35,433 nt of DNA from Pseudomonas sp. PIC25 (GCF_002286785.1 NZ_MUJY01000025.1:1-35433); one strand, 5' to 3'; shown: positions 13,541 to 25,390, numbered from the stretch's first letter. Numbers and translations: made by a program. The notes: a model not told the origin generated them from the sequence alone.

Positions 13541-14914
13541 ATGAAGGCAGTTTTCTCCGCTTACCTGCGCACCCCGTTGTTGATGCGCATCTTCGCCGGC
13601 TTCCTGCTCGGCTCCCTGGTCGGGATCGGGCTGTGGTACGCCGGCACCCAGGACAGCGACCTGACCGCACGCATCATCCCCTACGTCCAGCCGTTCGGCA
13701 GCCTGCTGGTCAGCCTGCTGAAGATGATCGTGGTACCGGTGATCCTGCTCTCGCTGATCACCGGTGCCGCCAGCCTGCCGCTGGCGCGCTTCGGCAAGAT
13801 CGGCGTGAAGGTGATCGCCTGGTATCTGCTCTGCTCGTTCCTCGCCGCCGTCATCGGCACCCTGGTGGCGCTCGCCTTCAACCCCGGCGAAGGCAGCAAC
13901 CTGGCCGGCTGGGAGCGTCTGGTCGGTGGCGTCAAGGGCGAGGCGGAGAGCCTGGTGGCCCAGGCCGACAGCAACGCCGGGCCGATGGGCCTGCTGCTGA
14001 GCATGTTCGAGAACCCCTTCCATGCATTGTCCGAAGGGCACTTCCTGGCCATCATCGTCTTCGCCATCTTCTTCGGCCTGGCCCTGCGCGTGCTGCTCGA
14101 CGGCGACGCCGGCGAAACCCAGAAGGCCGCCGTGCAACGTCTGCTCGACAGCCTGGAAGCGGCGCGCGATGCAGTGTTCAAGATGGTCGACTGGATTCTC
14201 GAATACACCCCGGTCGGCGTCTTCGCCCTCTCCGTGGTGAACTTCGGCCTGTACGGCCCGAGCATCGCCGGCCCTTACGTCAACGTCACCCTGGGCGTGA
14301 TCACCGGCGTTCTGGTGATGGTGCTGCTGGTCTATCCGGCCCTGCTGTGGGTCTCCACCCGGCGCAATCCGCTGCAGGTCTACAAGTACCTGCAGGAGCC
14401 GATGATCACTGCCTTCATCACCCGTTCCAGCGCCGCCACCCTGCCAGTGTCGCTGCGGGTGATCGAGCATGACCTGAAGGTGAAGAACGAACTGGCCTCC
14501 TTCTCCCTGCCGCTGGGCGCCACCATCAACATGGACGGCGTCTGCGTGCACCTGCCGATGTTCGCCATCCTCGCCGCCAACATCTTCGGCGTCGACCTCA
14601 GCGCCGCGCAGTTGCTGATGCTGGTGCTCACCACCGTGTTGGCCTCCATCGGCGCTGGCGGCGTGCCGGGCGGCAGTCTGATGCTGCTGTTCATCATTCT
14701 CCAGGCGATGGGCCTGGCGCCGGAGCAGATCGCCGTGATCGTCGCCCTGGCCCTCGGCATCAACCCGATCCTCGACATGTTCGAGACCTGCAACAACGTC
14801 ACCGGCGACCTGGTCTGCACCTATGCCGTGGCCGAGCGTTCGGGCCTGGTGGACCAGCCGAGCCCGGCCTCCGCAGACAGCGCTCCCGCCTTCCGTCCCT
14901 CTCCGGCCGAATAA
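13541..14914 (+). CDS. DAACS-family Na+/H+:amino acid or carboxylate symporter
   Basis: This 457-aa membrane protein has the GltPh/DctA fold. Visible parts are the Ser-rich hairpin TRSSAATLPVS, the TM7 motif TINMDGV, the second hairpin ASIGAGGVPGGS and the TM8 motif LDMFETCNNVTGD. Asp412 matches the residue that binds the substrate amino group (GltPh Asp394). The position of GltPh Arg397, which binds the acidic side chain, is Glu415, and GltPh Asp390 is Asn408. It is therefore unlikely to carry glutamate, aspartate or dicarboxylates; neutral or cationic substrates fit better. ATG 13541 follows AGAGGG; an upstream in-frame start at 13508 is less likely. No clear partner genes. Confidence 0.9.
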   Translation: MKAVFSAYLRTPLLMRIFAGFLLGSLVGIGLWYAGTQDSDLTARIIPYVQPFGSLLVSLLKMIVVPVILLSLITGAASLPLARFGKIGVKVIAWYLLCSFLAAVIGTLVALAFNPGEGSNLAGWERLVGGVKGEAESLVAQADSNAGPMGLLLSMFENPFHALSEGHFLAIIVFAIFFGLALRVLLDGDAGETQKAAVQRLLDSLEAARDAVFKMVDWILEYTPVGVFALSVVNFGLYGPSIAGPYVNVTLGVITGVLVMVLLVYPALLWVSTRRNPLQVYKYLQEPMITAFITRSSAATLPVSLRVIEHDLKVKNELASFSLPLGATINMDGVCVHLPMFAILAANIFGVDLSAAQLLMLVLTTVLASIGAGGVPGGSLMLLFIILQAMGLAPEQIAVIVALALGINPILDMFETCNNVTGDLVCTYAVAERSGLVDQPSPASADSAPAFRPSPAE

Positions 14915-14917
14915 CGG

Positions 14918-15391
14918 CTACTCCACATCCCCACACAGCTCCGCGGCGCGCAACAGCGCCGCGGTCAGCCCGTGCCTCTCCCACTCCGGCAGCGCGGCGA
15001 AACGGGCGCGGAACTCCGGTGGCAGCAACGGCGGCGCCTCGTGCAACAGGGCCCGGCCGGCTTCGCTGATATGCAGCCATTGCTTGCGCCGGTCCTGGTC
15101 GTCGCGCTGGCGCTGCAACAGGCCGCGCTCCTCCAGGCGGTCGAGCATGCCCGATAGCGTCGCCGCGCTCAGGCTGACCTTGCCGCACAGCGAACTGGCG
15201 GTCAGCCGCCCTTCGCTGTTGAGCACCTGAAGCACCAGCAACTGCATCGGCGTCAGGCCGCCGTAGCGGGCCAGGCGCTTGGCATGCACCTCGCCCGCCT
15301 GCTGCAGGCGCCGCAGGGCCTGGAACAAGGACTGTTCGAAACCCTTTATCGATGACAATTCAGTTTCAGTCGAAACTATTAATTCTGACAT
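14918..15391 (-). CDS. MarR-family transcriptional regulator
   Basis: This 157-aa protein has a winged-helix MarR domain: LTPMQLLVLQVLNSEGRLTASSLCGKVSLSAATLSGMLDRLEERGLLQRQRDDQDRRKQ is split here as helix 1 (about residues 46-60), the recognition helix SLSAATLSGMLDRL (about 72-85) and the wing (about 90-103). MarR proteins bind palindromes as dimers. It is divergent from the NAGGN amidotransferase, the arrangement known next to the Pseudomonas NAGGN genes, so it may respond to osmotic or ligand signals there. The start is uncertain: ATG 15391 and ATG 15412 are both open and neither has a strong ribosome site. Confidence 0.85.
   Translation of the reverse strand: MSELIVSTETELSSIKGFEQSLFQALRRLQQAGEVHAKRLARYGGLTPMQLLVLQVLNSEGRLTASSLCGKVSLSAATLSGMLDRLEERGLLQRQRDDQDRRKQWLHISEAGRALLHEAPPLLPPEFRARFAALPEWERHGLTAALLRAAELCGDVE
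15362..15377. promoter_or_regulatory. Perfect inverted repeat at the MarR 5' end
   Basis: AGTTTC-AGTC-GAAACT is a perfect 6-bp inverted repeat. It lies within the first codons of the MarR gene and about 150 bp upstream of the NAGGN amidotransferase start. It is a candidate autoregulatory MarR site. A second palindrome, TTTGACATCAAA, lies at 15418-15429 in the intergenic region. Confidence 0.4.
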
Positions 15392-15525
15392 ACAGCACGC
15401 TTCATCCAACATTTAGCTTTGACATCAAAGCATTTTTTTGTTTGGGTGTAAAAGGTGCAGGCAAACGCAGACAGTTTTTCAACGGCCTGTCCTCCCCAAC
15501 GGCAAACAACACCGGTAAGGAACCT

Positions 15526-17298
15526 ATGTGCGGTATAGCTGGAGAACTACGTTTCGATGGCCGACCGGCCGATCTGGCCGCGGTCGAACGCATCACCCAT
15601 CACCTCGCGCCGCGTGGCCCCGACGCCTCCGGCTTCCATAGCCAGGGCCCGGTCGCCCTGGGCCACCGGCGACTGAAGATCATGGACCTCGACGAGGCCT
15701 CCGGCCAGCCGATGATGGACGCCTTCCTTGGCCTGTCGATGGTCTTCAACGGCGCGATCTACAACTACCCGGAACTGCGCGACGAGCTGGAGGGCCTGGG
15801 TTATCGCTTCTTCTCCGACGGCGATACCGAGGTCCTGCTCAAGGCCTATCACGCCTGGGGCGAAGCCATGCTGCCGAAGCTCAATGGCATGTTCGCCCTG
15901 GCAATCTGGGAGCGCGACCGCCGCAGCCTGTTCCTCGCCCGCGACCGCCTCGGCATCAAGCCGTTGTACCTGGCACGCAACGGCGAGCGGCTGCGCTTCG
16001 CCTCGACCCTGCCGGCGCTGCTGCAAGGCGGAGACATCGAACGCAGCCTGAACCCAGTGGCGCTCAACCACTACCTCAGTTTCCACGCCGTGGTACCCGC
16101 CCCGCATACCTTGGTGGCGGGCATCGAGAAGCTGCCGCCGGCCACCTGGATGCGCCTCGACGCCCAGGGCAATGCCGAGCAGCAGTGCTGGTGGCAACTC
16201 GACTATGGCCCGCGCGAAGACGAACGCCAGCTCGGCTTCGAAGACTGGCAAACCCGTGTACTCGACAGCCTGCGCGAAGCCGTGGCGATCCGTCAGCGCG
16301 CCGCGGTGGACGTCGGTGTGCTGCTCTCCGGCGGCGTCGATTCCAGCCTGCTGGTCGGCCTGCTGCGCGAGGCCGGCGCGGCGGACAACCTGCTGACCTT
16401 TTCCATCGGTTTCGAGGATGCCGGCGGCGAGCGCGGCGACGAGTTCCACTACTCCGACCTGATCGCCCGTCACTACGGCACCCGCCACCACCAGTTGCGC
16501 ATCGACGAGCGGGAAATCATCGAGCAGTTGCCGGCGGCGTTCCGCGCCATGAGCGAGCCGATGGTCAGCCACGACTGTATCGCCTTCTACCTGCTCTCCC
16601 GCGAAGTGTCGCGACACTGCAAGGTGGTGCAGAGCGGCCAGGGCGCCGACGAGCTGTTCGCCGGCTATCACTGGTACCCGCAGGTGGATGGCGCCGCCGA
16701 CCCGGTAGCCGCCTACCTGGCGGCGTTCCGCGACCGCGACTTCGCCGAATACGCCGAGACCGTGGAGTCGCGCTGGGTCGAAGGCGACTTTTCCGGCGAG
16801 TTTGTCCGCACGCACTTCGCCCGTCCCGGCGCCGATGACGCGGTAGACAAGGCACTGCGCCTGGACAGCACGGTGATGCTGGTGGACGACCCGGTGAAGC
16901 GGGTCGACAACATGACCATGGCCTGGGGCCTGGAGGCCCGCACGCCGTTCCTCGACTACCGCGTGGCGGAGCTGTCGGCGCGCATCCCGGCGCGCTTCAA
17001 GCTGCCGGACGGTGGCAAGCACGTACTCAAGGAAGCCGCGCGGCGGGTGATCCCGGCCGAGGTCATCGACCGCCCCAAGGGCTACTTCCCGGTGCCCGGC
17101 CTCAAGCATCTGCAAGGTGCCACCCTCGACTGGGTCCGCGACCTGCTGCTCGACCCGAGCCAGGACCGCGGCCTGTTCCAGATCGCGGCGATCGATCGGC
17201 TGCTCAGCGACCCGCACGGCCAGTTGACGCCCTTGCGCGGCTCCAAGCTGTGGCAGCTCGCCGCGCTCAACCTGTGGCTCGACGAACACGGGCTTTGA
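15526..17298 (+). CDS. N-acetylglutaminylglutamine amidotransferase (asparagine-synthetase-like)
   Basis: This 590-aa enzyme starts MCGIAGEL, which puts the amidotransferase nucleophile Cys at residue 2. The class II glutaminase domain spans about 2-200 and the synthetase domain about 230-585, with the ATP pyrophosphatase loop SGGVDS at 268-273. It is the AsnB-like enzyme that makes the C-terminal amide of the osmoprotectant dipeptide N-acetylglutaminylglutamine amide (NAGGN). The next two genes, synthetase and peptidase, confirm the context. ATG 15526 is fixed by the need for Cys2 and by AAGGA just upstream; the open frame itself extends further. Expression is known to rise with osmotic stress in P. 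aeruginosa; no promoter motif could be assigned here. Confidence 0.93.
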   Translation: MCGIAGELRFDGRPADLAAVERITHHLAPRGPDASGFHSQGPVALGHRRLKIMDLDEASGQPMMDAFLGLSMVFNGAIYNYPELRDELEGLGYRFFSDGDTEVLLKAYHAWGEAMLPKLNGMFALAIWERDRRSLFLARDRLGIKPLYLARNGERLRFASTLPALLQGGDIERSLNPVALNHYLSFHAVVPAPHTLVAGIEKLPPATWMRLDAQGNAEQQCWWQLDYGPREDERQLGFEDWQTRVLDSLREAVAIRQRAAVDVGVLLSGGVDSSLLVGLLREAGAADNLLTFSIGFEDAGGERGDEFHYSDLIARHYGTRHHQLRIDEREIIEQLPAAFRAMSEPMVSHDCIAFYLLSREVSRHCKVVQSGQGADELFAGYHWYPQVDGAADPVAAYLAAFRDRDFAEYAETVESRWVEGDFSGEFVRTHFARPGADDAVDKALRLDSTVMLVDDPVKRVDNMTMAWGLEARTPFLDYRVAELSARIPARFKLPDGGKHVLKEAARRVIPAEVIDRPKGYFPVPGLKHLQGATLDWVRDLLLDPSQDRGLFQIAAIDRLLSDPHGQLTPLRGSKLWQLAALNLWLDEHGL

Positions 17299-17400
17299 CG
17301 CCCGACCGGACGACACGCCGGCCATACACCGGCGAGGAACGGACCCGAAGTTCCAGGGTCGATCCAGAAGGGTCGCCCGGCACCGATAAAGGAGAATGCC

Positions 17401-19143
17401 ATGCAGAAATCCCAGGCCTACGGCCAGCGCCTGCTGCGCGGACAGGCACCGTCCTACCAGCGTTTGCAGGCGCGCTTCGCCGAGGACGGCAAGGAAGAAC
17501 CCCGGCAGCCGGTGGCCCTGCAATGCGGCTGGGGCCGCCTGCTGATCGGCCACACCTACCCGGACGCCGCCCGCCTGGCCGCCGACCTGCTGGAAGAGCG
17601 GCCCGGCGAACGCGACATCGCGCTCTACGTGGCGGCGCCGCAGCAGGTGCTGGCGCAGGCGCCGCAGCAATTGTTCCTCGACCCCTCCGACACCCTGCGC
17701 CTGTGGTTTTCCGACTACCGCCCGGCGCGCCGTCCGTTCCGCGGCTTCCATATCCGACGCGCACAGAGCGAGGGCGACTGGGTTGGGGTCAATCGCCTCT
17801 ACCAGACGCGCGGCATGCTGCCGGTGGACAGTCGCCGCCTGACCCCACGCGAGGAAGGCGGTCCGGTCTACTGGCTGGCCGAGGACCTCGACAGCGGCCA
17901 GTCGGTCGGCGCGGTGATGGGCCTCAACCACGCGGAAGCCTTCGGCGACCCGGAGAACGGCAGCAGCCTCTGGTGCCTGGCGGTGGACCCGCAGTGTACC
18001 CGCCCCGGCGTCGGCGAAGCGTTGGTCCGCCACCTGATCGAGCATTACCAGTCGCGTGGGCTGTCCTACCTCGACCTGTCGGTGCTGCATGACAACCGCC
18101 AGGCCAAGGCGCTCTACGCCAAGCTGGGCTTCCGCGACCTGCCAACCTTCGCCGTGAAGCGCAAGAACAGCATCAACCAGCCGCTGTTCATGGGCCCCGG
18201 CCCGGAAGCGGAACTCAATCCCTACGCGCGGATCATCGTCGACGAGGCGCACCGTCGCGGCATCGAAGTACAGGTGGACGACGCGGCGGCCGGCATCTTC
18301 ACGCTGATCCACGGCGGCCGGCGCATCCGCTGCCGGGAATCGCTGTCCGACCTGACCAGCGCGGTAAGCATGACCCTCTGCCAGGACAAGCTGCTCACCC
18401 ATCGCTGCCTGCGCCGGGCCGGGCTCGAACTGCCGGCGCAGCGCTTGGCCGGCAGTGCGGAAGAGAACGCCGCCTTCCTTGCCGAGCACGGCCGTATCGT
18501 GGTCAAGCCGGTGGATGGCGAACAGGGCAAAGGGGTTGCCGTGGACCTGCGCACTGCGGAAGAGGTAGAGCACGCCATCGAGGCGGCACGCCGCTTCGAC
18601 AGCCGGGTGCTGCTGGAAAGTTTCCACGAGGGTCTGGACTTGCGCATCCTGGTGATCGGCTACGAGGTGGTGGCCGCCGCTATCCGCCGTCCGGCCGAGG
18701 TCCAGGGCGACGGACGACACAGCATCGGCGCACTGATCGAGGCCCAGAGCCGGCGCCGGCAAGCCGCTACCGGCGGCGAAAGCCGCATCCCGCTGGACGA
18801 GGAAACCCAGCGCACCCTGCATGCCGCTGGCTACGACTACGACAGCGTGCTGCCGGAAGGCACCCGCCTGGCCGTGCGCCGCACCGCCAACCTGCACACT
18901 GGCGGCACCTTGGAAGATGTGACCGCGCAGTTGCATCCGACCCTGGCCGATGCTGCCGTGCGCGCAGCCCGTGCCCTGGATATCCCGGTGGTCGGCCTGG
19001 ACCTGCTGGTGGAAGCCGCCGACCAGCCGCGCTACGTGTTCATCGAAGCCAACGAGCGCGCCGGCCTCGCCAACCACGAGCCACAACCCACCGCCGAAAA
19101 ATTCGTCGACCTGCTGTTCCCGCTCAGCCAGACACTAAGTTGA
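17401..19143 (+). CDS. ngg: N-acetylglutaminylglutamine synthetase (GNAT plus ATP-grasp)
   Basis: This 580-aa enzyme fuses two domains. The GNAT acetyltransferase covers about residues 115-260, with RPGVGEALVRHLIEHY as the acetyl-CoA loop. The ATP-grasp ligase covers about 300-575, with VVKPVDGEQGKGVAVDL as the ATP-binding loop and FIEANERAGLANHE near the metal site. It acetylates glutamine and ligates a second glutamine to form N-acetylglutaminylglutamine. AAAGGAG precedes the ATG. It lies 102 bp behind the amidotransferase gene, so the genes probably form one transcription unit. The fold order and context leave little doubt. Confidence 0.93.
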   Translation: MQKSQAYGQRLLRGQAPSYQRLQARFAEDGKEEPRQPVALQCGWGRLLIGHTYPDAARLAADLLEERPGERDIALYVAAPQQVLAQAPQQLFLDPSDTLRLWFSDYRPARRPFRGFHIRRAQSEGDWVGVNRLYQTRGMLPVDSRRLTPREEGGPVYWLAEDLDSGQSVGAVMGLNHAEAFGDPENGSSLWCLAVDPQCTRPGVGEALVRHLIEHYQSRGLSYLDLSVLHDNRQAKALYAKLGFRDLPTFAVKRKNSINQPLFMGPGPEAELNPYARIIVDEAHRRGIEVQVDDAAAGIFTLIHGGRRIRCRESLSDLTSAVSMTLCQDKLLTHRCLRRAGLELPAQRLAGSAEENAAFLAEHGRIVVKPVDGEQGKGVAVDLRTAEEVEHAIEAARRFDSRVLLESFHEGLDLRILVIGYEVVAAAIRRPAEVQGDGRHSIGALIEAQSRRRQAATGGESRIPLDEETQRTLHAAGYDYDSVLPEGTRLAVRRTANLHTGGTLEDVTAQLHPTLADAAVRAARALDIPVVGLDLLVEAADQPRYVFIEANERAGLANHEPQPTAEKFVDLLFPLSQTLS

Positions 19144-19213
19144 GAAGGCCTCGCCGGCCATCCGTCCCCGTAGCGGATGGCGGAACAGCCGTCCGCAGCC
19201 CCGGAGTGATCCC

Positions 19214-20404
19214 ATGGCCGCCAAACTGCCCGAACCCGACCTGGCATATCTGCAGCGCGTGCTGCTGGAAATGCTCGCCATCCCCAGCCCCACCGGCTTC
19301 ACCGACACCATCGTGCGCTACGTCGCCGAGCGGCTGAAGGAGCTGGGCATCCCCTTCGAACTGACCCGCCGCGGAACCATCCGCGCGACTCTCAAGGGAC
19401 GCCGCTACAGCCCGGACCGCGCGGTCTCGGCGCACCTCGACACCATCGGCGCCATCGTCCGCGAAATCCATGCCAACGGCCGCGTCGGCCTGGCGCCGGT
19501 GGGCTGCTGGTCGAGCCGCTTCGCCGAGGGCAGCCGGGTCAGCGTATTCACCGACAGCGGCGTGCTGCGCGGCAGCGTGTTGCCGCTGCTGGCCTCGGGG
19601 CATGCCTTCAATACCGCGGTGGACCAGTTGCCAATCAGCTGGGACCACGTCGAACTGCGCCTCGACGCCACCACCGCCAGCCGCGCCGACACCCTGGCCC
19701 TGGGCGTGGAGGTGGGCGACTTCGTCGCCTTCGATCCGCTGCCGGAATTCACCGAGAGCGGCCATATCAGCGCCCGCCACCTGGACGACAAGGCCGGCGT
19801 GGCGGCCCTGCTCACCGCGCTCAAGGCGGTGGTGGAAAGCCGCCAGGAACCGCCGATCGACTGCCACCCGCTGTTCACCATCACCGAGGAAACCGGCTCC
19901 GGCGCGGCAGCGGCCCTGCCCTTCGACGTCAGCGAGTTCGTCGGCATCGACATCGCCCCGGTGGCCGCCGGCCAGCAATCCAGCGAACACGCGGTCAGCG
20001 TCGCCCTGCAGGACTCCGGCGGGCCCTACGACTTCCATCTGTCGCGGCACCTGCTGCGCCTCGCCGGGCAATACGACATCCCGGTACGCCGCGACCTGTT
20101 CCGCTACTACCACAGCGACGCGCAGTCGGCGGTCACCGCCGGCCACGACATCCGTACCGCCCTGCTGGCGTTCGGCTGCGATGCGACCCACGGCTACGAA
20201 CGCACTCACTTGGACAGCCTGGCCGCCCTCGCCCGGCTGCTCAGCGCCTACCTGCTCAGCCCCCCGGTGTTCGCCAGCGACGCCCAGCCGGCGCGCAGTT
20301 CGCTGGAGCGTTTCAGCCATCAACTGGAGCACGACGCACAGATGGAAAGCGAGACCCGGGTACCGCCGGTCGACAGCGTGCTGGGCCCGCGCCAGGAGGA
20401 ATGA
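19214..20404 (+). CDS. NAGGN-locus metallopeptidase (M42-like)
   Basis: This 396-aa protein has the co-catalytic metallopeptidase pattern: SAHLDTIG (first His/Asp, about residue 76), [12 protein letters not shown] (bridging Asp, about 193-204) and [12 protein letters not shown] (catalytic Glu, about 222-233). Similar peptidases always follow the NAGGN synthesis genes and are annotated as osmoprotectant NAGGN peptidases. It could recycle the dipeptide when osmotic stress ends, though this activity is inferred from context. GGAGTG precedes ATG 19214. The gene lies 70 bp after the synthetase. Confidence 0.88.
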   Translation: MAAKLPEPDLAYLQRVLLEMLAIPSPTGFTDTIVRYVAERLKELGIPFELTRRGTIRATLKGRRYSPDRAVSAHLDTIGAIVREIHANGRVGLAPVGCWSSRFAEGSRVSVFTDSGVLRGSVLPLLASGHAFNTAVDQLPISWDHVELRLDATTASRADTLALGVEVGDFVAFDPLPEFTESGHISARHLDDKAGVAALLTALKAVVESRQEPPIDCHPLFTITEETGSGAAAALPFDVSEFVGIDIAPVAAGQQSSEHAVSVALQDSGGPYDFHLSRHLLRLAGQYDIPVRRDLFRYYHSDAQSAVTAGHDIRTALLAFGCDATHGYERTHLDSLAALARLLSAYLLSPPVFASDAQPARSSLERFSHQLEHDAQMESETRVPPVDSVLGPRQEE

Positions 20405-20510
20405 GGCTCCGCGGGGTCGGTCGGCGCGTCCCGCTACGCTGCCCCTTGAAGGGCACGACACATCCGGGCAAAGTGCCTGCACGGTCGACCGAATCCCCCA
20501 TGAGGTTCAC

Positions 20511-23297
<2,787 letters not shown>

Positions 23298-23357
23298 CCG
23301 GAGGAGTCGACGCCTCCCCGGCGATCCTCTAGGATCGCCGCGCGCCCGGAGAGACCC

Positions 23358-23597
23358 ATGCTGATCCCCCACCACCTGCTCGAAGCCGACACCCTCACCC
23401 GCCTGCTGGAAGACTTCGTGACCCGCGAAGGCACCGACAACGGCGACGACACACCGCTGGAAACCCGGGTGGCCCGCGCCCGCCACGCGCTGGAGAAAGG
23501 CCAGGCGGTGATCGTCTTCGACCCGGACAGCCAGCAATGCCAGTTGATGCTGAAAGAGGAAGTGCCTCGGGAGTGGCTGGATGAGGACCGGGGGTGA
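23358..23597 (+). CDS. YheU-family (UPF0270) small protein
   Basis: This 79-aa protein matches the compact YheU family: MLIPHHLLEADTLTRLLEDFV at the N-terminus, REGTD near residue 23, and the conserved VIVFDPDSQQCQL block near residue 51. The family is widespread in gammaproteobacteria, cytosolic and of unknown function. A GGAGAG motif precedes the ATG. It stands after the sensor kinase on the same strand, as a separate unit or the operon end. Confidence 0.9.
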   Translation: MLIPHHLLEADTLTRLLEDFVTREGTDNGDDTPLETRVARARHALEKGQAVIVFDPDSQQCQLMLKEEVPREWLDEDRG

Positions 23598-23705
23598 AAA
23601 AAGAATCCCTTCTCGTGCAAGAAGGCGCTGTTGAACTCAGTAATCGGTTTGGCTCAGAACTTTCCAGCACCAGACAGGGCGAACCGCCCAGAGCGACCGT
23701 GGGCC

Positions 23706-24974
23706 CTACGAACCAAACCGCGCCGTAACCGCCACCGGCCGGACATTACGGATAACGAAACGACTACGCGGCAACGCCTGCATGCGCACCGGGCTCACGC
23801 TCAGGTCCTGGGTGTCCGGCACTTCGTAGCGCATCCAGCGGGTCAGCGCGCGCAGCGCCAGCTTGAGCAGTTCGATGGTGATCCACTCCCCCGGGCAGCG
23901 ATGGTCGCGACGGTGTTCGCCACCGCCCTGGGTAATGAAGTTGAAGGCACTGCCATCCCAATGCTGGAAGCGCTCCGGCAGGAAGTCGTCCGGCCGCTGC
24001 CAAGTGCGCGGGTCGCGGTTGGTGCCGAACAGGTCCAGCAGCACGCGGGTTCCTTCCTCGAAGTAATGGCCGCGCCAGTGGAAGCCCTCGCGCACCCGCG
24101 CCGCTACAAAGGGGAAGAAGGCATACAGCCGGCGCACCTCTTGGGCGAAAGGTTCGATCAGTTCGTCGCGCTCCGCCAGGCGCGCATACCACTGCGGCTG
24201 ACGGTACAGCTCCAGGGCAGCGAAGATCACGAAACGGGCGATCGCCACAGCGGGACGCAGCACGTTCAGCAATTCCACCGCCGCCACGGCGGGATCGAGC
24301 AACCGCTCGCTCTCCCGATGTTCGGCAATGACCTGAAGCGCCGAACCCGGCGCCGGCACCAGCCGTCCCTCACGTACCGTCCTAACCTGCTCCGCGCACC
24401 AGCGTTCGGTCGCGGCCCGCGCCCGGCGTGCCCGCCAATGCCGCAGTCCGGCTCCGCCGGCACCGTCGACCATCGCCGCCAGCCAGGCGCGACAACGCTC
24501 CACCTCGTCCCGTGACAGCAGGACACCGGCCCAGCCGCAAATGCTGCGACAGAGGATCGTCTGTACTTCGTGGAGCAACACCACCTGCGGGCGAAGTGTC
24601 CAGGCTTCGATGGACTCGCGCCAATGCGCCTCGTTGAGCCGCAGCAGCTCGCGCATGCGCTCCGGTGTCATCAAATCCATGAACATCTGCTTGCGCACCC
24701 GGTGCGCCTTGCCGTCCAGGCCTTGTACGCCGCCGACACCGAACAGCGTCTTTTGCAGCAGGCGCGGCGCCGCGTTCGTACGGATGAACAACGCCGGATC
24801 GTAGAACAGCCGGGCCGCCGATTCGCCGCTCAGGCAGAGCGTGCGCTGCAACAGCAGGCGGGTCTCGAACAGATCGCTGCGATAGCGCCGGCAGCGGTCC
24901 GGGATGAACCCATACCCTTCACGCAGCAGGGCAAGCGTGCTGTCCAGACTTCGATCACGGGGAATGTCGGACAT
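23706..24974 (-). CDS. CYP152-type cytochrome P450 (fatty-acid peroxygenase)
   Basis: This 422-aa P450 has the heme-ligand loop with Cys360 in HRCPGEW, preceded by GGGEHRRDH. The I-helix region has Arg240-Pro241 in NVLRPAVAIAR in place of the usual acid-alcohol pair. That Arg-Pro marks CYP152 peroxygenases, where Arg binds the fatty-acid carboxylate so that hydrogen peroxide can be used without redox partners. The residue matching His85 of the decarboxylase OleT is Gln84 (in GGVQGLDG), as in the hydroxylases BSbeta and SPalpha. The predicted reaction is alpha- or beta-hydroxylation of fatty acids. AGGAG precedes ATG 24974. No ferredoxin or reductase gene is nearby, which agrees with peroxygenase chemistry. 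Confidence 0.9.
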   Translation of the reverse strand: MSDIPRDRSLDSTLALLREGYGFIPDRCRRYRSDLFETRLLLQRTLCLSGESAARLFYDPALFIRTNAAPRLLQKTLFGVGGVQGLDGKAHRVRKQMFMDLMTPERMRELLRLNEAHWRESIEAWTLRPQVVLLHEVQTILCRSICGWAGVLLSRDEVERCRAWLAAMVDGAGGAGLRHWRARRARAATERWCAEQVRTVREGRLVPAPGSALQVIAEHRESERLLDPAVAAVELLNVLRPAVAIARFVIFAALELYRQPQWYARLAERDELIEPFAQEVRRLYAFFPFVAARVREGFHWRGHYFEEGTRVLLDLFGTNRDPRTWQRPDDFLPERFQHWDGSAFNFITQGGGEHRRDHRCPGEWITIELLKLALRALTRWMRYEVPDTQDLSVSPVRMQALPRSRFVIRNVRPVAVTARFGS

Positions 24975-25201
24975 GGGGTCTCCTGGCGAGCCGAAAAAGG
25001 GCAAGCCCTGATAGATCGACCATGCCGTGCAGCGAAGGTTTGCCCATGGGCGCAAGGGCCGGAATAGAGCGGTTCGCTTGCAGCGAGACGGCAGCCGACC
25101 GCTCATGAAAAAGTCCTGAACTGTTTCGTCTGAACGCCCTCACACCTTACGAGGGCTGGTGAAAAGCCGGCCAGACGTTCAATCCGCAAAAGGAGAACGA
25201 C

Positions 25202-25369
25202 ATGCCTAATCGTAACCCCGGCAACTTTGCCAACGACCGTGAAAAAGCGTCCGAAGCCGGCCGCAAAGGCGGCCATAACAGTGGCGGCAATTTCGCCAAT
25301 GACCGCGAAAGAGCCTCGGAAGCCGGCCGCAAGGGTGGCCAGCACAGCCATGGTGGCGGCCGCAGTTAA
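25202..25369 (+). CDS. KGG-repeat general stress protein (YciG/con-10-like)
   Basis: This 55-aa protein consists of two copies of an about 21-residue repeat, GNFANDREKASEAGRKGGH and GNFANDRERASEAGRKGGQ, and a short GGGRS tail. The repeat is the KGG (stress-induced bacterial acidophilic repeat) motif of YciG/GsiB-like hydrophilic proteins, which are made in stationary phase or under stress and are thought to be disordered. AAGGAGAACGAC before the ATG is a strong ribosome site. An intrinsic terminator follows. The 3' end lies in an 18-bp tandem duplication. Confidence 0.88.
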   Translation: MPNRNPGNFANDREKASEAGRKGGHNSGGNFANDRERASEAGRKGGQHSHGGGRS

Positions 25370-25390
25370 CCAGGCGGCCGCAGTTAACCA
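25355..25390. repeat. Perfect 18-bp tandem duplication over the stop codon
   Basis: The unit GGCGGCCGCAGTTAACCA occurs twice in direct contact (25355-25372 and 25373-25390). The first copy contains the end and stop codon of the KGG protein; the second repeats the stop codon. It looks like a recent slippage event. Confidence 0.9.

Noticed and set aside
15547-19086. Very long open frame of 1179 codons on the minus strand across the NAGGN genes
   Set aside because: It is antisense to two well-supported genes, rich in low-complexity Ala/Gln/Val/Gly, and has no recognisable domain. Long antisense frames are normal at this GC content.
19470-20510. In-frame extension of the sensor kinase upstream into the peptidase gene
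   Set aside because: The frame is open but reads a Ser/Ala/Thr/Pro/Arg-rich shadow of the peptidase. The signal peptide and ribosome site fix the true start at 20511.
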